The notes: generated by a model from the sequence alone, not told the origin. A DNA stretch of 57,528 nt from Chromohalobacter sp. 11-W (GCF_029889905.1 NZ_JARANZ010000015.1:1-57528), one strand, 5' to 3'; numbered from the stretch's first letter, positions 43,349 to 52,309 are shown. Translations and numbers: made by a program.

Positions 43349-45197
43349 GGCACGCGCCCTCAGGCCGCGTCAGCGTCAGCGTGCCGGTCCCGTGAGTCCC
43401 GCGCTGGCTGGTGAACGTGAAGCGTAGTCGGGTCGTCATATCGTTCTTGTGGGCGTTCTTGTGGGCGTTGTTATGAGCGTTGTTGTGGACATTGTCAGGG
43501 GCGTGGTGATGAACGTTGTCATGAGTCGTTTCATGCAGGCTGTCATGCGTGGCGTCGAGCGTCAGTGTGACGCGTTCCCCCGGTAGCAGCAGCAGGGGAA
43601 ACTTGATGCGAGCCATATCGCGGCACACGCCGTGCAAGCCGAGGCTCTCGCGCGCGGCGTGAAGCGCCCAGCGCACCATGACCACGCCGGGCACCACCGG
43701 CTGCGTCGCGAAATGACCTTCGACATAGGCGAGGCGTTCGGGCACTTCCAGGGTCACGCGCGCGCTTTGCGGGCCGTCCAGTGTTTCACCCAGCCAGCGA
43801 GGCGCGCGGGGATCATCGAGATCCGCGAACAGGCGTGACAGGCACGTCGCGCCGAGTTTGCCCTGGGCATCGCGTGGCCAGGCCTCGACGAATCGCCAGT
43901 AGCGTGGCAGCACGGCGTTTTCGAAGCGTGGCGCCAGGGCGGTGCGTAGCGCCTGGATCAGTCGGCGTCGTGCGTCATGAGTGTGCGGTACGGCTTCGGG
44001 GGCGAGTTCGACGATGGCGCCCAGACGCCCATCGCGTCTCGGCAGGGGAACGCAATGGGCACGTCGCACGTCTGGCAACTCACCGAGGGCGCGGTCGAAG
44101 GCGGTGAGCGAGACACGCTTGCCGCCGACCTTGGCGATACGGTCGCTACGGCCGAGTAGCCGAAAGCGGGTACCTTCGACGACCACGCGGTCGGCTTGCG
44201 GCGTCCAGGTCGCGGGTGTGCTCAACCAGGGGGCGCGCAGCCATAGTCGATGCTCGGCATCGTCGCGTACCTCGACGCCGGGAAAGGCGGTCCAGCCGGC
44301 ATCTCGGGATTGAATGCGCCAAGCGATGCCGCCGGTTTCTGAGCTGCCATAGACTTCGCGTACCTCGGTACCCAGCAGGCGCTGGGCATGCTCGGCAGCG
44401 TCGCGCGGCAGGGGCGCGCCGGAGGAGTGAATGCGTGCCAGGATGCCATCGACTGCCGGCCAGTCGAGTGTCTCCGGGAGCCGCTCGAGAGTCGGTGGGG
44501 CGCTGATCAGCACCGCCTCGCGCCGGGTTTGCGCATGCCAGCGTGCTAACCACAGATGTAAGGTTTCCGGGTAGCGGCACATCTCGGCGGCGAACGGTGC
44601 ACGCTCGCACAGCGGGCGCAGCACGCTGAACAGTAGGCCGTAGATATGTTGGTGGCTCACCTGACTCAAGGTCAGGCGTGCCTCGAGCGGCCATAGCGCG
44701 GCATGCATGCCAAGCTCCGCATCGAGCTGGGCGAAGCTCTTGTCGAGGCGTTGCGGTTCGCCGGTAGAGCCGGAGGTATAAAGCGTCACGGCGATGCGTG
44801 CCGCCTCGAGTGTGCCCCAACGTGGTGCGTGAGGGGTGTCGCTCGCCGTCAGGCCGCCAGGAATATCTCCCAGACGTGCGGCATCCAGGGCATCGAGGGC
44901 CTCGAGTGTCGCGGGGCGCGTGTCGGCCGGCAGGATGACATGGTCGCCGCGTTCCCAGGCGGCGATCAATGCACAGCCGAAGCGGTACGGATCGTGTGTG
45001 CTCAGCATCCAGCTGCAGGGGGATTTGGCATGCGCGTCCAGCGTCGCCTGCCAGGCGCCGACGTCGGACTGGAACGTTTCCAGCGTTCGCCAGGGCGTCT
45101 CGGCGTGAGCGTCGGTTTGCCAGGCCACGGTGCGTGCAGGGTCGCATTCGCGCCATGGGGCGGCCAGCAGCGGACCGTGCGCCGCGTCATTCGTCAT
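43341..45197 (-). CDS. Fused acyl-ACP ligase and hot-dog dehydratase of the aryl polyene cluster (ApeH-ApeI-like)
   Basis: 618 residues. The first 450 are an adenylate-forming ligase (VTLYTSGSTGEPQRLDKSF, VREVYGSSETGGIAWR, RFRLLGRSDRIAKVGGKRVSL), which loads 4-hydroxybenzoate or a related aryl acid onto ACP. From about 470 a hot-dog dehydratase domain follows (LAYVEGHFATQPVVPGVVMVRWAL), with the HFxxxPVVPG motif of ApeI. Within this domain a loop of short Asn/His/Asp/Lys repeats (NVHNNAHNNAHKNAHK) is encoded by 12-bp tandem repeats at 43444-43527. ApeH and ApeI are separate proteins in Escherichia/Xenorhabdus; the fusion is real in one open frame. Confidence 0.87.
   Translation of the reverse strand: MTNDAAHGPLLAAPWRECDPARTVAWQTDAHAETPWRTLETFQSDVGAWQATLDAHAKSPCSWMLSTHDPYRFGCALIAAWERGDHVILPADTRPATLEALDALDAARLGDIPGGLTASDTPHAPRWGTLEAARIAVTLYTSGSTGEPQRLDKSFAQLDAELGMHAALWPLEARLTLSQVSHQHIYGLLFSVLRPLCERAPFAAEMCRYPETLHLWLARWHAQTRREAVLISAPPTLERLPETLDWPAVDGILARIHSSGAPLPRDAAEHAQRLLGTEVREVYGSSETGGIAWRIQSRDAGWTAFPGVEVRDDAEHRLWLRAPWLSTPATWTPQADRVVVEGTRFRLLGRSDRIAKVGGKRVSLTAFDRALGELPDVRRAHCVPLPRRDGRLGAIVELAPEAVPHTHDARRRLIQALRTALAPRFENAVLPRYWRFVEAWPRDAQGKLGATCLSRLFADLDDPRAPRWLGETLDGPQSARVTLEVPERLAYVEGHFATQPVVPGVVMVRWALHAARESLGLHGVCRDMARIKFPLLLLPGERVTLTLDATHDSLHETTHDNVHHHAPDNVHNNAHNNAHKNAHKNDMTTRLRFTFTSQRGTHGTGTLTLTRPEGACHA
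43444..43527 (-). repeat. Seven 12-bp tandem repeats inside the ApeH-ApeI coding sequence
   Basis: Units on the plus strand: TTCTTGTGGGCG twice exactly (43444-43455, 43456-43467), then diverging copies TTGTTATGAGCG, TTGTTGTGGACA, TTGTCAGGGGCG, TGGTGATGAACG, TTGTCATGAGTC. Being a multiple of three they keep the frame and add His/Asn-rich four-residue units to a surface loop. Copy-number change would alter loop length only. Confidence 0.8.
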
Positions 45198-45762
45198 CAG
45201 GCGTTTTCCTCACCTGGCGGCGGATCAACCATTCACCGCCGAACATCGTTGCTAGTAGGGCATAGACGATGCCCCCGTTGTAGAGCGTCCACGTGGCCAG
45301 GTCGGCGTAGAGTGCGGTCCATAACGCGATGCTGCCATTGATGGCGAAGAATACGCACCAGGCCTGCGTGACGCGACGCGTATAGCGAACGCCGCGTGGT
45401 CCGAGTTGGGGTTCGCGGCGCCGTGCCAAGCGCTCTATGACGCTAGGCGGGCGTGCCAGGCTGTACGCGAAGGCGGCCAGCATGGCGGTATTGAGGAGCA
45501 CTGGCCAGGCGCGCACGCCGAGTTCGGCGTGGCCGGCAGTGAGTATGGCCCCGCCGACGATGAGCAATCCCCAGCCCCAGTGTCGGTGCGCGGCCGGCAG
45601 TCGCCACCAAGCCAGCGCGACGAGAGCGATCAGCAATGGCCAGGCGCCGAGACGCGGCAGCAAGGCATGCACGGCCAGCGGCCATCCCAATGCCAGGATG
45701 CCAAGTAGCAGATTGAACAGGGCCGAGCGCGGTGCGGTCGACGACGGGGTACGGGAACTCAT
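45187..45762 (-). CDS. COG4648-type membrane protein of the aryl polyene cluster (ApeG-like)
   Basis: 191 residues with about six membrane spans (FNLLLGILALGWPLAVHALL, WPLLIALVALAWW, WGWGLLIVGGAILTAGH, VLLNTAMLAAFAYSL, AWCVFFAINGSIALWTAL, YNGGIVYALLATMFGGEWLIR). The C-terminal half (YTRRVTQAWCVFFAINGSIAL) is the conserved signature of APE-cluster COG4648 proteins. Function unknown; probably supports assembly or transfer of the product at the membrane. It overlaps the ligase gene by 11 bp. Confidence 0.84.
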   Translation of the reverse strand: MSSRTPSSTAPRSALFNLLLGILALGWPLAVHALLPRLGAWPLLIALVALAWWRLPAAHRHWGWGLLIVGGAILTAGHAELGVRAWPVLLNTAMLAAFAYSLARPPSVIERLARRREPQLGPRGVRYTRRVTQAWCVFFAINGSIALWTALYADLATWTLYNGGIVYALLATMFGGEWLIRRQVRKTPDDE

Positions 45763-45770
45763 GCTGGGCT

Positions 45771-46034
45771 CTACGCGGTGCGACGCTCCTCAACCAGCGC
45801 GGCGAGCGTGCGCAGGTTGCGGAAGTGGTGGCGTGTTTCGTCACTATCGGATTCCAGCTTGATACCGTAGCGCTTCTGCAGGGCGAGCCCCAGTTCCAGG
45901 GCGTCGATGGAGTCCAAGCCTAGGCCTTCGACGAACAGCGGCTCGTCGGGATCGATATCTTCCGGCGTGACGTCCTCGAGCTCGAGGGTATCGATGATCA
46001 GGTGCTTGAGCTCTTGTTCCAATTCGCTCGTCAT
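45771..46034 (-). CDS. Acyl carrier protein of the aryl polyene cluster
   Basis: 87 residues from MTSELEQ, with GGAG 6 bp upstream; an ATG four codons earlier is less likely. Helical, acidic, with the phosphopantetheine site Ser42 in GLGLDSIDALELGLALQ. Known APE clusters encode two ACPs (ApeE and ApeF); only this one is present here, so it may serve for both initiation and extension or rely on a second ACP elsewhere. Confidence 0.92.
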   Translation of the reverse strand: MTSELEQELKHLIIDTLELEDVTPEDIDPDEPLFVEGLGLDSIDALELGLALQKRYGIKLESDSDETRHHFRNLRTLAALVEERRTA

Positions 46035-46189
46035 GGGCGACTCCATTCTCGTCGATGCAGCATAAGGCGTATGTTGTGTGCGTAAACGTTGCCGACGGCG
46101 GGGCGCACTATACCGGCTGGGCTATGATACAGGGTGTAAGCGGGTATAGGGCAGGGCGTCGATGGGCATGAGGCGATCTCGTCCATGCA
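46035..46189. other. Short intergenic region in the aryl polyene operon
   Basis: About 155 bp between the ketosynthase-like gene and the ACP gene, the only large gap in the operon. It contains an A+T-richer patch and could hold a second promoter. Known APE clusters have further genes at this place (second ACP, acyltransferase); none remain here. Confidence 0.4.
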
Positions 46190-46897
46190 TTATTCGGCGC
46201 GTACCAACGACCATGCCTGGCGTGGCCGGTGGCAATGGAGTTCGTCGCGTGTGCCGCATAGCCAGTCGATGAGATCGCTGGGCTGTGGGCTGTCCTCGGC
46301 GGTATCGTCGCTCGCCAGTGGGCGTGAAGTGAGCGCCCAGGCGTTATGCGCGGGCGTCAACGACACGCGGAGTGCCACGGCGGCGGTGTCGATCGGGGTC
46401 GTGAAGTGCGCGGCGAAGCGCGCGGGGATCGCTTGCTCGGCGAAGGCGATGATCACTGTCGGCTCGCCCTGGGCCAGATATCCCTGGGCTTCGACGAGCA
46501 GCGCGGCAAACTCGTCGCCAGAGGCGGCGATCGCCTGCTGGGTGCGGCGATTGCCGCGCCCGATCGAGTACACACCGGGGATGGCATTATGCACCGAGAG
46601 CCCGAAGCGTGCTGGCGACAATGGCGCTTCCTCGGCCAGGGTATTGAGCATCTCCAGGGTGCGCTCGCCATCGCCGTGGCGTGAGGCATACAGCAAAGGG
46701 CAGTCGGCATTGGCGTCGAGCTCGGCCAGCATGTCGCAGAGTGCGCGACCGATGCCGGTCAAGCGGCGTCGCAACATGGCGGGCACATGGCTGCCGGCGG
46801 GTTTTTCCGCGACGCTGAGGCGGGGCTGCGACATATCGCGGCGGCCGGGCTGCCAGGCGCGCCAGTCATGCACATACATCATGGCCGGTGTCGTCAT
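46190..46897 (-). CDS. Beta-ketoacyl synthase chain-length factor of the aryl polyene cluster (ApeC-like)
   Basis: 235 residues from MTTPAMMYV (AAGGGA upstream). It matches the 'ketoacyl synthase chain length factor' family: MYVHDWRAW start, RRRLTGIGRALCDML, PLLYASRHGDGERTLEMLNTLAEEAPLSPARFGLSVHNAIPG. It lacks a condensing active-site Cys and is only about 235 residues, as in ApeC, which pairs with ApeO to form the polyene-elongating heterodimer. First gene of the operon. Confidence 0.85.
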   Translation of the reverse strand: MTTPAMMYVHDWRAWQPGRRDMSQPRLSVAEKPAGSHVPAMLRRRLTGIGRALCDMLAELDANADCPLLYASRHGDGERTLEMLNTLAEEAPLSPARFGLSVHNAIPGVYSIGRGNRRTQQAIAASGDEFAALLVEAQGYLAQGEPTVIIAFAEQAIPARFAAHFTTPIDTAAVALRVSLTPAHNAWALTSRPLASDDTAEDSPQPSDLIDWLCGTRDELHCHRPRQAWSLVRAE

Positions 46898-47048
46898 GCA
46901 GACGTTTTCCCTTTCGTCGGCAAATGCCGCTGGCTCGATTCGTGGTGTGAGTGACAACGTGTACGGACGTTTACCCTACCCGAGTCGTGGCATGATGGCT
47001 ACTGTCTCGGGGCGCCGACATGAGGGCTGCGGGGCGATGATGAGGCGC

Positions 47049-47076
47049 AAAAAAAGACCGCCCTGGCGGGCGGTCT
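47049..47076 (-). terminator. Intrinsic terminator (minus strand)
   Basis: On the minus strand AGACCGCCC-GCCA-GGGCGGTCT is followed by a run of seven T residues (47055-47049), a strong rho-independent terminator. It ends transcription of the KGG gene, insulating the aryl polyene operon that starts 150 bp further on. Confidence 0.88.
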
Positions 47077-47269
47077 GGCCTGAGGCCAAACCCGCATGTG
47101 CGGGCGCAGGGAAACGGCGCTTGGCGCTGATGTGCAACGCGCGTGAACGTAAGTGCTGTAGGTGTCAGCCTATGTCAATGCCGTGTGACTGGCTGTCAGC
47201 CATGGCGGCGAAAGGCGTAGGCAAAGCTTGCGGGGTGGCGCAAGCGACTGGCTATGCACTGGGTGATCG

Positions 47270-47566
47270 TTACGAGGCATGGGGGGAGCGTTGGCGCCCA
47301 CCTTTGCGGCCCGCCTCGCGAGCGCGATTGGTATCTTGCTTGAAGTTGCCGGGGCTTTGACGGCCACCCTTGCGTCCCGCTTCGGCGGCGCGCCCCGGGT
47401 CGTGCTTGAAGTTGGTGGGGCTGGCCTGGCCGCCCTTGCGTCCAGCCTCGGCGGCGCGTCCGGGATCATTGGCAAAATTGCCGGTGCTGCGTTTTGGCGT
47501 TGAAGAAGGCGATGTTGGGGGCGGCGTCTCTTCGTCCTTGATCAGCGGGCGTGGCGGTGTGGTCAT
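47270..47566 (-). CDS. KGG-repeat general stress protein (YciG-like)
   Basis: 98 residues from MTTPPRPL (GAGG upstream). Three repeats of about 19-22 residues, each ending EAGRKGG (GNFANDPGRAAEAGRKGG, TNFKHDPGRAAEAGRKGG, GNFKQDTNRAREAGRKGG), the 'stress-induced KGG' motif of YciG/GsiB-type proteins. Basic, hydrophilic and probably disordered; thought to protect cells under stress. The function is not known in detail. Confidence 0.88.
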   Translation of the reverse strand: MTTPPRPLIKDEETPPPTSPSSTPKRSTGNFANDPGRAAEAGRKGGQASPTNFKHDPGRAAEAGRKGGRQSPGNFKQDTNRAREAGRKGGRQRSPHAS

Positions 47567-47725
47567 GTGAACCTCGTCGATGGAACACGTTAGCGACACG
47601 AGACCAGGCAGTCAGCCTGTCACTGGTGATGCTTCCCCCTCCATGGGGTGGCTGCATCGTTTCCAGACACTAGCAGGTTGACGCGCAACACAGCGCAGCA
47701 AAACGTAATCTTCTACGGTGTTTTC

Positions 47726-48046
47726 TTATCGCCACCCGCTGGCGATCACGCCCATCCCGGTAAGCGCGAGACCGGCGCCGATCCAGTCGGTGGGTTGCAG
47801 CGATTCGCCATCGACCGCCCACAGCCAGCCCAGGGCGCAGACTACATAGACGCCCCCGTAGGCGGCATAGATACGTCCGCTGGCGGCGGGGTGCAGCGTC
47901 AAAAGCCATGCAAATAGCGCCAGGCTGGCGGCTGCAGGGATCAGCAGCCAGGGCGAGCCTTGCTGGCGGAGCCACAGCCAGGGCAGATAGCAGCCGACGA
48001 TTTCCGCCAGGGCGGTGGCGATGAATAGCAGCGTCGTGATCAGCAT
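47726..48046 (-). CDS. YnfA-family (UPF0060) small membrane protein
   Basis: 106 residues with four membrane spans: [85 protein letters not shown]. These motifs ([23 protein letters not shown]) are the UPF0060/YnfA hallmark, an SMR-like efflux fold. It overlaps the end of the ABC permease gene and is the last gene of that operon, which suggests shared regulation. Confidence 0.9.
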   Translation of the reverse strand: MLITTLLFIATALAEIVGCYLPWLWLRQQGSPWLLIPAAASLALFAWLLTLHPAASGRIYAAYGGVYVVCALGWLWAVDGESLQPTDWIGAGLALTGMGVIASGWR

Positions 48047-49566
48047 GTGGCTTCTCCTGCGGGGCGGTCGCGCTCGCCTGGGGTGTCGGCGATCTCGCGC
48101 GGTCGGTAGCGGCGTGCCAGGGCGTCAACGGCGATGTTCAGGCCGGCGGTGATCAGCAGCAGGAAGAATGCCTGATCGAACATCAGATAGGCGAAGCTGG
48201 AGTCGATGTGAAAGCCCAGCGTGGCGATGCCGAGCATGCCCAGTAGCGCGGTTTCACGAATGATCGTCTCGGCGCGGTAGAACAGCAGCGCCAGCAAGCC
48301 GCCATAGAGGCGTGGCAGCAATTCGTAGGTATAACGGGAAGATGCCGGCAGTGCGTGGCTGCCCGGTACGATGGCATCGGCATGTCGCGCCACCAAAAAG
48401 GCGATCAGTGCGCCGTTGTGTAACGACAACGCCAGCCAGGCGGGCAGCATCGATGGGCCGAGCATCAACAGGAAGATGAAAGCCAGCATCAATTCCGGCG
48501 TCGAGCGCATCAAGATCAAGACGCCTTTGCCTGCCATACGGGTGGGGCGGTTGCCGAAATGGCGGCTGGCCAATGGCCACAGCAGCAAGGCCACCACCAG
48601 GCTACCGGCGGTGCCCATCAGTCCCAGCAGCAGGGTGTTGCCGATGGCGGGCAGCAGGTCGGGTATTTCGCCGAACCACTGCCAGAGCCCGCTCCAGTTC
48701 CCTTCGAGCAGAGGTTTCGGCCATAGGTCGACACTGATGAACCGCCACAACAGGGCGCCGTCGATGTCCGGCCAGGGCCCGAGCAGAAATAGGCTTCCCA
48801 GCGCGATCCAGGGCAGCAGGCGGCGGTGTCCCCATAGATGCAGCGAGGCGATCATGAGATAGAACACCCACAGCAAGGCGCCGGCCTCGGGATAACGCCC
48901 CTCGCGGAAGGCGCTCTCCAGATGGAAACCTAGCGTCGGCAGGCCCACGAACCCCAGCAGTACGCTCGAGCGCATGGCGCATTCGAAGCGATAGCGGGTG
49001 TAGCTCGAAAGCCTCGCCCAAACCATGGGCAGTTCGGCATACACGAAACGCGAGAGACGCCCCACGCCCTCGGGCAGGGCATCGACCGGTGCGCGTGGCG
49101 TGAGTTCGAGGATCTCGGCGTAGACCTTGGCGAAGATGCCAGCGTAGGGAATCGTCAGGGCGGCGATGGCAGTGACGGCGGAAAGGCCGAAGACCTGCAG
49201 CAGGAGCAGCGCCCAGAACAACTCATGGATGGCGCGCACGAACGCGCAACTACCGCGTAGTAGGCGCGAGCGCGGGGAGAGCAAGGCCAGCGGGAAGCCC
49301 AGTACCACGCCGAGCAGCGTTCCCCACAGCGCAAACCCGATGGTCAGGGCGATGGCGTGGGGCAGTGATTCGGTCGCCAGCATATCGGGATGCAGCAGGC
49401 CGGCGAGCATGCGTTCCAGCTCGGCCCAAGGATCGTGGGTGGTGATCGCCAGGTCGGCGAATGGCAGCAATACCAGACACAACGCGATCAGCCCTAGCGA
49501 GCGCCGAGCGAGGCGCAAATTGAGAGAGTCACCGGCGAGCAGGCCTGGCGCACGTTCGGCACTCAT
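48040..49566 (-). CDS. Double-length PhnE-like ABC permease
   Basis: 508 residues with two BPD-transport permease domains: the first at about 55-235 ([50 protein letters not shown]) and the second at about 300-485 ([33 protein letters not shown]). Each carries its own EAA-like loop, so one polypeptide supplies both halves of the channel. It belongs to the phosphonate/selenate ABC family, encoded with a PhnD-type binding protein and an ATPase that overlap it. Confidence 0.87.
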   Translation of the reverse strand: MSAERAPGLLAGDSLNLRLARRSLGLIALCLVLLPFADLAITTHDPWAELERMLAGLLHPDMLATESLPHAIALTIGFALWGTLLGVVLGFPLALLSPRSRLLRGSCAFVRAIHELFWALLLLQVFGLSAVTAIAALTIPYAGIFAKVYAEILELTPRAPVDALPEGVGRLSRFVYAELPMVWARLSSYTRYRFECAMRSSVLLGFVGLPTLGFHLESAFREGRYPEAGALLWVFYLMIASLHLWGHRRLLPWIALGSLFLLGPWPDIDGALLWRFISVDLWPKPLLEGNWSGLWQWFGEIPDLLPAIGNTLLLGLMGTAGSLVVALLLWPLASRHFGNRPTRMAGKGVLILMRSTPELMLAFIFLLMLGPSMLPAWLALSLHNGALIAFLVARHADAIVPGSHALPASSRYTYELLPRLYGGLLALLFYRAETIIRETALLGMLGIATLGFHIDSSFAYLMFDQAFFLLLITAGLNIAVDALARRYRPREIADTPGERDRPAGEATC

Positions 49567-50261
49567 GCCGGCTCCGGTTGGGCATCAGACGAGTGGGCGT
49601 CAGGATAGAGCGTGTCGAGATCGTCAAGCGTCAACTCGCGCGCCGGCGCGTCGAGTATCAGTTGGCCGTCGCGCAGACCCCATACGCGGTCGAAATGCGT
49701 CAACGCGAGTTCGCGCTGATGCAAGGCGATCACACAGGTGGCGTGCTGGCTCTGAACCATATACAGCAGGCGGCGTGCTTGGTGCGGGTCGATGCTGGCG
49801 ACCGGTTCATCGCCGAGAAAGACCTCGCGGGCCTGATAAAGCGCCCGGGCGATGGCCACGCGCTGGCGTTGGCCACCGGAAAGTTGTGCCACGGGACGCT
49901 TGAGCAGTCCTTCGAGGCCCAGCTCGCCGCAGAGTGCCTGAATGTCTCGCCAGGCGTCGCGGCGCGGGCGCAGCAGATTGATGAGATTGGCAAGCGCAGA
50001 GTGGCGCTCCAGGCGGCCCATGTAGACGTTGTGATAGACCGACAACGGCGGCACCAGGCCATGCTCTTGCGGACACCAGGCTACGCGGTGGCCGAGGCGC
50101 TGGCGCAAGGCGGCCAGCAGGGTTGATTTACCCACCCCGCTAGGACCGAGCAATGCCACGCGCTCGCCGGCCCGCAGCCCTAGCGAGAGATCGGCGAGAA
50201 CGGTGTGGCGTGCATGACCCAGCGCCTCGCCGTCGAAGCGAACGAGTTCCTCCACACTCAC
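49563..50261 (-). CDS. PhnC-like ABC transporter ATP-binding protein
   Basis: 232 residues from a GTG overlapping the binding-protein stop (GTGA); a much longer upstream start would run through that gene and is unlikely. Walker A GPSGVGKST, Q-loop WCPQEHGLVPPLSVYHNVYMG, signature LSGGQRQRVAIARAL, Walker B VFLGDEPVASID and an H-loop ALHQRELAL are present. ATPase of the phosphonate/selenate-type importer. Confidence 0.88.
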   Translation of the reverse strand: MSVEELVRFDGEALGHARHTVLADLSLGLRAGERVALLGPSGVGKSTLLAALRQRLGHRVAWCPQEHGLVPPLSVYHNVYMGRLERHSALANLINLLRPRRDAWRDIQALCGELGLEGLLKRPVAQLSGGQRQRVAIARALYQAREVFLGDEPVASIDPHQARRLLYMVQSQHATCVIALHQRELALTHFDRVWGLRDGQLILDAPARELTLDDLDTLYPDAHSSDAQPEPA

Positions 50262-51109
50262 CGCAGCAGGCCTAGTTTCTCGCCGACGTCTTCGATGGGT
50301 TGATAGTCGTCGTTGTCGGCGGGAATGAAACCTTGACGGGGGAAGCTCTCGAGCAGCTCGGGGTCGTGCATGTCGAGCAGTGCCTGACGCACCTCGTCGG
50401 TAAAGCCGTCCCCATAACGGCCGTCGACGTCGCCACGCACGGTCCATTGATAGTCGGGGTAGGTCGGCGTCTTCCAGATCACGTCGACTTTATCGGTATC
50501 CACGCGTCCATCGGCCACGGCGGCGTCCCAGACCTTGAAGTTGACGGCGCCGATGTCGTAGGTGCCGGATTCGACCAGGGCGATGGTGCGCGTATGGTCC
50601 CCGGAAAAACCGACGCGCGAGAACAGCGACTTGGGGGGCGCCCCGAACTGTTCGCGGATGTAATATTCCGGCATCAGGCGTCCGGAGGTGGAGGTCTTGG
50701 CGCCGAAGGTGAACGACTTGCCCTGCACGTTCTTGGGCAGGTCATCGCCCTGCGTATCGACACCGCTGTCATGGTTGGCGATGAAGTAGGTGCGGAATTC
50801 GGCGTCTTCCTTGCCTTGCGCGATGGCGCGAGAGTCGGGCACCAAGCGGCGCGCCTGAACACCGGTCAGGCCGCCGAACCAGGCCAGTTGCACCTGGTCG
50901 TTGCGGAAGGCCGAGACGGCGGCGCTATAGGATTTGACCGGCACGTACTCGACCGCCACGCCCAGTTGATCCTCGAGGTAACGCGCGACCTTGTCGAAGC
51001 GCTCCTCGAGCCGCGACTGGTCTTCGTCGGGGATGGCCGTAAAGCGAAACGTTTCCGCCGTGGCGGCGGTGCTGACGAGAATCAGCAGGCAGGCGACGAG
51101 CCAGCGCAT
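50258..51109 (-). CDS. PhnD-family substrate-binding protein, putative selenate/phosphonate ABC transporter
   Basis: 283 residues from MRWLVACLL; AAGGAG stands 7 bp before this ATG, whereas the ATG two codons earlier is too close to it. Signal peptide to about 20, then a PhnD-like domain: FRFTAIPDEDQSRLEERFDKVARYLEDQLGVAVEYVPVKSYSAAV, QLAWFGGLTGVQAR, GKSFTFGAKTSTSGRLMPEYYIR, VGFSGDHTRTIALVESGTYDIGAVNFKVWD. These blocks resemble, from memory, the group annotated as putative selenate-binding rather than classic phosphonate-binding PhnD; the ligand is uncertain. No phosphonate-breakdown gene is nearby. Confidence 0.85.
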   Translation of the reverse strand: MRWLVACLLILVSTAATAETFRFTAIPDEDQSRLEERFDKVARYLEDQLGVAVEYVPVKSYSAAVSAFRNDQVQLAWFGGLTGVQARRLVPDSRAIAQGKEDAEFRTYFIANHDSGVDTQGDDLPKNVQGKSFTFGAKTSTSGRLMPEYYIREQFGAPPKSLFSRVGFSGDHTRTIALVESGTYDIGAVNFKVWDAAVADGRVDTDKVDVIWKTPTYPDYQWTVRGDVDGRYGDGFTDEVRQALLDMHDPELLESFPRQGFIPADNDDYQPIEDVGEKLGLLR

Positions 51110-51146
51110 GGGCATACTCCTTGGGAGAAAAGCGGTTTAAACGACG

Positions 51147-51172
51147 CAATGAGCGTGGTGAGACGCTCATTG
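51147..51172 (-). terminator. Hairpin between hexR and the ABC operon
   Basis: 9-bp perfect stem CAATGAGCG-TGGTGAGA-CGCTCATTG, 40 bp after the hexR stop. On the minus strand it is followed by CGTCGTTTAAACC rather than a pure T-run; probable hexR terminator with possible read-through into the ABC operon. Confidence 0.55.
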
Positions 51173-51213
51173 TCGTGACTGCGCGGTGTGGCGGCAAGCA
51201 CGCCCCACGACGT

Positions 51214-52074
51214 TCACTCGTCGTGGAGCGGAAACCGCGTGGCTTGCAGACTGTCCTTTATCTTCTTGAGGTGCGGCAGGAAGTCTTCGCCGCGACGCAG
51301 CGTGACGCCCGTCGCCAGTACATCGATCAAGGCTAGATGGATCATGCGCGAGGTCATCGGCATGTAGACATCGGTGTCTTCCGGGGTGATGACCTCGAGC
51401 GTTTCGGTACACTCATGGGCGAGTGGCGAGTCGGGCGCGGTGATGCCGAGCACGATGGCGCCATTGTCACGCGCCACACGGGCGATCTCGACCAGCTCGC
51501 GGGTGCGGCCGGTGTAGGAAACGATGACAATGACGTCGCCGGTATGAGTGGCGGCGGCGACCATGCGCTGCATCAGCACGTCTTCATAGGCGGTGACGGG
51601 CAGGTTGAAGCGAAAGAACTTGTGCTGCGCATCCTGCGCCACGGGGCCCGAGGCGCCGAGGCCGAAGAAGCTGATCTGCTTGGCCTGGATCAGATAATCG
51701 ACGGCGCGTTCGACGCGCTGGGAGTCGAGCGCGCGGCGGGCGTCATCGAGGGCGGCAATGGTGGCGCCGAAGATCTTGTCGCCATAACTTGCGGCACCAT
51801 CGTCACGCTCCACGCTGCGGCTGACATAGGGCGTGCCGCCGGCTAGGCTTTGGGCCAGTTTGATCTTGAAGTCGGGATAGCCCTTGGCGTCGAAATTGCG
51901 ACAGAAGCGATTGACCGTTGGTTCGCTGACCGCCGCCGCCTGCGCCAGCGTTGCGATGCTCATGCCAGTGGCGGCGGCCGGATCGTGAAGAATCACGTCG
52001 GCCACTTTGCGTTCGGAGCGATTGAGTTCTTCCAAACGGGAACGGATACGGTCGATCAGATCGAAGGCTGGCAT
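51214..52074 (-). CDS. hexR: HexR-type RpiR-family transcriptional regulator
   Basis: 286 residues: N-terminal HTH_6 domain ([59 protein letters not shown]) and a C-terminal SIS domain ([55 protein letters not shown]) that binds 2-keto-3-deoxy-6-phosphogluconate. HexR represses central carbon genes, including zwf-pgl-eda, which here lie divergently just beyond it. No strong ribosome site is seen. Confidence 0.93.
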   Translation of the reverse strand: MPAFDLIDRIRSRLEELNRSERKVADVILHDPAAATGMSIATLAQAAAVSEPTVNRFCRNFDAKGYPDFKIKLAQSLAGGTPYVSRSVERDDGAASYGDKIFGATIAALDDARRALDSQRVERAVDYLIQAKQISFFGLGASGPVAQDAQHKFFRFNLPVTAYEDVLMQRMVAAATHTGDVIVIVSYTGRTRELVEIARVARDNGAIVLGITAPDSPLAHECTETLEVITPEDTDVYMPMTSRMIHLALIDVLATGVTLRRGEDFLPHLKKIKDSLQATRFPLHDE

Positions 52075-52112
52075 GCGTAATGGGAGTCTCTGTCTGCCAA
52101 GGGTGTCGAATT

Positions 52113-52192
52113 AACTACGTTGTCACGTAACTACATTCTCAAGGAACTACGTTTTCAAGTGACGACGTTTTCAAGTAACTACGTTGTGTTAG
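52113..52192. repeat. Five 16-bp tandem direct repeats between hexR and zwf
   Basis: Units start at 52113, 52129, 52145, 52161 and 52177: AACTACGTTGTCACGT, AACTACATTCTCAAGG, AACTACGTTTTCAAGT, GACGACGTTTTCAAGT, AACTACGTTGTGTTAG. The exact 16-bp period and conserved AACTACGTTxTCAAGT core are clear. GTAACTACA (revcomp TGTAGTTAC) resembles half of HexR-type operators (TGTArTT...), so the array may bind HexR or another factor; this is inference. Confidence 0.8.
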
Positions 52193-52265
52193 ATAAGGCA
52201 TCCTAGCGTGGTGGCGCAGGGTCGCCAAGCCAAGTCGTTCGCGGTTGGGGACAAACGCGTGCTGC

Positions 52266-52291
52266 AATGGTAGTAAATTTACATAATATAT
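52266..52291 (+). promoter_or_regulatory. Candidate HexR operator overlapping the zwf promoter
   Basis: GTAGTAAATTTACAT, centred on the perfect palindrome GTAAATTTAC at 52273-52282, resembles HexR sites of gammaproteobacteria (TGTArTTnnA-TTACA type). It adjoins CATAATAT, a possible -10 region, about 30 bp before the leader ORF, so bound HexR should block initiation. Confidence 0.6.
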
Positions 52292-52309
52292 TTGCCGAGG
52301 AGCCCTGAT

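Noticed and set aside
46185-47360. 391-codon plus-strand frame opposite the chain-length-factor gene and its upstream region
   Set aside because: It runs through a strong terminator and the KGG gene; no family features.
52113-52192. Small CRISPR array
   Set aside because: The 16-bp units are directly adjacent with no spacers and there are no cas genes.
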